A stretch of 64,000 nt of DNA from Rhodeus uyekii. Lineage: Eukaryota; Chordata; Actinopteri; Cypriniformes; Acheilognathidae. Each line of letters begins with the position of its first letter. The stretch's first letter is position 1. The DNA lies in assembly GCA_037043235.1 (NCBI GenBank), contig JAWRVZ010000556.1:98559-162558 (forward strand), in the 5' to 3' direction. Positions 60,084 through 64,000 of the stretch are shown piece after piece. The translations under genes were made by a program, and so were the position numbers. Under the pieces are notes generated by a model. It was given only the letters and a program-made list of their open reading frames with translations. It was not told the DNA's origin and made no database searches.

Positions 60084-62878
60084 AGGATGGCTGTGACAAA
60101 AGGTCGGTAAAAAACCTATCTCTTTCGACATTTGTCTGAAGTATGTGTTTGCGTGAGACACTGCAAGGTATGGTGACGTAAATTAACCGAGTAAAAGGCC
60201 TCGAATGCGGGAATGCCGGTTCACTTCAAAAAGTTGGGGGAAAAAACGGAAGACTTCAAAAGCCTTGACTTCGAAGACTGAAGCGTTGTTTATTGCAACG
60301 TTGAGCCGATCAACCAATCACAGGCGTTTATGTTGAGCTGCCGAATTCACAGACGTGCTGATTGGCTGTAGGAATCAACTTCACGGACCTGTTTGAGCAT
60401 CACGGGGTAAGGTGTGAGCCTGTAGTCCAGTGTGCTACTTTATAATGTCTCTGTATGCAAGCAGTATTAATGATGATATTGTGTGTGCCCTTGATAAGGC
60501 TATTACATGTGATCTGGTTTTACACGGAAGCCTGGATATGACAATGAAAAGGTGTGGAATCGGTTCAATTCAAATCGAAGGCATTTTTTCCCCAAAGACT
60601 TTGAACACGTTGTTTTTTGTTACGCTGCAAGCAGTTCAACCAATCGTAGGTGTTTACGTTGAGCTGACGATTGCAATGTCCAATCCCAGACATTTATGCT
60701 AGATGTTTTTCTATAAATTAAAAGACTGCCACGGACAGGAAAGAGATCTCGGGCTCAAAGAATGCCGTGATGAAAGGAGGACCTGGAAGACGAACAGACC
60801 ATTCTCTTCAGGATTAATAAGGTTCTGTTTCTATCTGTGTCTTGGGTTAAAGCATGCTCATTTGAGGGAACATTAATGTTTGGGAGTATGAAGTGAGTTT
60901 GGAATGAAAACATTATTTTTCTCAGTAAGTGGTGCTTTTTTGTGTAGGGTTGAGTATTGTTTGGGTTTTTTATTATACCAGTACCAAATTTTTACTTTTA
61001 AAGTAGCACTGGTGCCTAAACTTAAAAAAAGAAGAAGACAACAACAGTTTTAATGATGTTAAAGAACGGCTTTTTATTGAAATAAATTAAATACAAAATT
61101 CTTTAAATTCAACAATGTATCAAAAGTTTAAAGTATACTTCTAGAAATGGTATACTCTGTCTCACACCCATGTATTAAATGTATTTACAGACCAATTATT
61201 TCGTAACAGGTGCTACTAAAATAACGTTCTAACTGGCAAGACAATATTGAGCGCTTATATGTGTGATATGGATCAACTGCATATATGGTGTACACATTCT
61301 CAAGAAATCATCAGCGCACACGTGTAGCGTTGACATTTTTGGCCAACCATGCTGAAGGCATGTTCAAGATGCCTGGTATTGGTAGGGTTTTAGAGGACCA
61401 ATCTGGAGAAATGCCTTCACCGTCAGATTGTGAAGTGGTATCACAAGGTGAAGTGAGGTGAAGCAGTTTCATCTCTGTCAGAATCAAGCGTAAATGTTGG
61501 AGCCAAAGTAAGTCTTTTTGGTTCAGGAGCTAAAAAGCAGGAAATGCAGTCTATGTTAGATCTTAGTCTAATTTTGACTTGACATGTGTTCTACAACACA
61601 GATGACTAGCTGGATACCAGCATATGTGGTCATTTCTTTTTGTAATGTTTAGCTGTGGTTTGATTTACATGTTTTTAGTTTATGAGTGCTTGCTGTACGT
61701 TGTGACCGCATTATTAATTCATTACATTCATGTCTAGAGGTCGGGACCAAACGTGAAAGACATTGAGGACCACGCTTCCAGAAAGGAAGAAGCACAGTAA
61801 AGCATTTAGTAAAGTTGATCAATCCTGCTGGTAAGGTGTAGTGTTTCAATGCGTTTTATCACACAATGTTTGCTCAGAGAAATGTACTTTGATGCCAAAG
61901 CTTAGATTTTAAAGTGTATGATGGTTCTTAGAAGAATGTCTCTTGCAAGACAGCTCCCTATCTTAATTCAGTGTTTCAGTTCACAGTACAAGCTGCTCCA
62001 CACAAACTCCATCACGAATGTGCTGAACGTGATTTCAGAACAGCTAAATGGTGTTTTTAAATGCATCAGCTTTTCTGAAATCAGTGTAAATGACAGTTTC
62101 ACAGGGCCGAATTTACAATTACCCTTCGTATTGTATTGTATTACAATTGTTTTCATTAAAGGGTTACTACATATGCAGCTACACACTGATGCATTATTAT
62201 GGAGTGTTCACTTTATTACTTTATACAATTAATACAATTGTAATACCATTACAGCACATTTGTGGATAGTATTATTTAGAACGCTAAAGAGAATTGAAAT
62301 TGAGACCACCTGTATCATATGAGTGTAATATTACTGATTTTATTAATGTAGTGAACTTTGTTTTTCCATATAAATTTACCAGACATACTGTCAATCACTT
62401 TACATGTGTGGTTATAAACATAAAGTGACTGAGCAGAATTCGCCAAGTTAGAAATGCCTTCTGCTTTAGGGATTTTTCTCACTTTCTCACCGATGACGCG
62501 AGTGATTGTATTCCTCAACTCAACTCAACTCAGCAAACCCCTGTGCGTGAATGTTGCGTGCGTAAACCCCTGTGATTGAACAATACATTCTTCATGCTTT
62601 ACGTAAGCTTCTGTGATAGGTTCAACTGCTCAACGACGCAACAAACATGGTAAAAGTCTTTCTTATGATTAAAAGCCACGCTCTCCCTGGTCATTATTGA
62701 TATTTTCGTTACACAATAAACTATATATTTGTGTTTGTAAAACCCTGTACATTAGAATCACGCAACACATGCCCATGCATACAACTAATACTTAGCTTGC
62801 ACTCAAAACAGATCTAATGTGGACTTTGATGTAAAAAGCTATACATTTCAACATGACAAGCAATATTCAATGCATATA
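60084..62878. other. IR-B right arm: mirrored unique and repeat blocks, no confirmed gene
   Basis: Reverse of 27269-30095. The 85-codon frame (ATG 60445 to 60702) is the mirror of the left-arm frame, with Gln in place of Arg at one site. The AATAAA-type signal is the complement of about 61075-61080. Confidence 0.6.
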
Positions 62879-62886
62879 CACTAGTG

Positions 62887-63593
62887 CAGGGGTGGCCAAC
62901 CTGTTCAGCATGATGAGCCACAAAATAAAGCTCATGGCTGCGGAGAGCCGCATAAAATAGACTGTTGAATTCGCATTTGTTGATGGGGTTTTGACATTAG
63001 AAAGGTCTCGCACATATATCACACACTTTATATGTTCATAAATAAAAAATTTATACGTTTGACATGTGACACCCGCGAGCTATGTTAGCTTTGCAAGAAG
63101 TATCTGTCCGTGAATTATATATGCGGGAAGAAACGGTATATTATCTCATTGACGGTGACCGGAAGTATAAAGAGTAAGCAGCGGCTTGGTAATGTAGTGA
63201 TCGGTTGGAAAACGTATCCGGTTACTATCGTAACCTCTGTTATTTTATCATATTCCGTTTAGAGAAGTATGAAGGAAATGCTATTTAAGGTATTTATACC
63301 GTCTGGCAGCCAGATCTGCATCGCGCTACGATTGGCCAGTTGTCAACTGCTGTTATCCATAAGGTTTCAGAATTGACTTGAAGGGGAGGAGTTCCCAAAT
63401 GCATTTCATTAAACATCTCGTTCTCACTCTCGAAAGGGAACGCGCTTCTACGCGCCTCTATTTGAATTCGGTAAAAACATCATGTCCACGTGAGCGGCGG
63501 CTGATTTTGGCAGGATACATGTAAATTTATGGTATTTTTTATTTATTTTTTCGTAGACAAAAAGGTCTCTGCGGGCCGGGTTGGCCACCCCTG
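62887..63593. mobile_element. hAT-1, right copy (707 bp)
   Basis: Target duplication CACTAGTG at 62879-62886 and 63594-63601. One base longer than the left copy. Confidence 0.9.
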
Positions 63594-63972
63594 CACTAGT
63601 GGAAATTTTATAATTATGATTTGCTCTTAAGAAATGAAGTCAGAGTCTTTAATCTTTGAGTTAAATCTTGTAAATTCATAAATAAATACATTTTTGTAAA
63701 AATGTAAACTGGTGAGACTGGCAAGATTTTGCTAACTTTATAAAGCTTATTCTAAGCTTATTAAAGCCTCCTTCCTGCGTTTGTACAGTGCAGACGTGTC
63801 TTCCTTTGCTCCGCTCTGCTCTGCTCTGTCTATTTTGTCTCTTTTTCTCTGAGACCCACTGCTTAATGGACTCCTGAAAACAACACTGAAATGGAATTGA
63901 TTTTTTCACAAAGAAAGGCTGCTCCGGGAGAGCCCACCTGCCCGGACGGGATTTTTTGCTGCTGGGAATGCG

Positions 63973-64000
63973 ATGGACCCATGGAACAACTGGCAGGTCC
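63973..64000 (+). CDS. Membrane/coiled-coil ORF, copy D, cut by window edge
   Basis: The first nine codons (MDPWNNWQV) are intact, with the Trp codon that is TGA in copy B. Its leader (63860-63972) is complete, as in copies B and C. Whether the rest is open cannot be seen. Confidence 0.4.

Larger units (their letters stand above)
57110..64000 (-). repeat. IR-B right arm
   Basis: Mirror of the left arm and truncated by the window. It lacks the 25384-26409 element and retains the arm sequence lost there (about 63728-63870). Confidence 0.88.

Overview
The window looks like repeat-dense nuclear DNA from a teleost fish, most likely a cyprinid. The evidence is the set of transposon families: L2-type LINE ORF2 pieces, hAT elements with CAGGGGTG ends and 8-bp target duplications, tRNA-derived SINEs whose tails resemble the cyprinid DANA/HE type, Ty3/gypsy-like LTR elements, and a very large satellite array. 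I see no complete conventional host gene, no rRNA or true tRNA gene, and nothing prokaryotic. All assignments come from reading the sequence; no database search was run.

Region 1 (about 1-25.4 kb) is a patchwork of nested, mirrored retroelement debris. An inverted repeat (IR-A, 698-3266 and 19329-21899) encloses about 16 kb. Inside it a second inverted repeat (5768-7688 and 12161-14089) consists of two opposed copies of the LTR-type terminal sequence of a gypsy element. The right copy runs LTR end, primer-binding-like site, gag (frameshifted, interrupted by a solo LTR at 14905-15663), zinc knuckle, then the integrase C-terminus. The left copy keeps only the LTR and integrase C-terminus. A broken L2-type LINE lies at 17506-19328. 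A 105-codon ORF for a small membrane/coiled-coil protein (3593-3910) recurs at 22094-22411 (nonsense), 24946-25263 (nonsense) and at the right window edge (63973 onward, incomplete).

Region 2 (about 25.2-64 kb) is a giant inverted repeat (IR-B). Its arms of at least 6.9 kb (about 25236-33020 and 57110-64000) face each other across a roughly 24-kb satellite array with a monomer of about 145 bp. The arms mirror each other feature by feature: two hAT elements, two SINEs and the same non-coding blocks in reverse order. They differ by point changes, a 27-bp local duplication, and a 1-kb TIR element present only on the left (25384-26409). The array carries a 5.9-kb-offset block duplication, a nested 910-bp duplication, single inverted monomers, and an orientation switch at about 56560.

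Region 3 is a very young LTR element (50456-53705) inserted into the satellite. It has two 417-bp LTRs that read as identical, a 5-bp target duplication, and one 713-codon ORF that joins a gag-like N-terminus to four successive in-frame Pro-rich minisatellites. With the palindromic satellite structure, this is the most unusual content of the window. The whole looks like recombination-prone heterochromatin: nested insertions, foldbacks and satellite turnover, with no evident operon-like or pathway logic.
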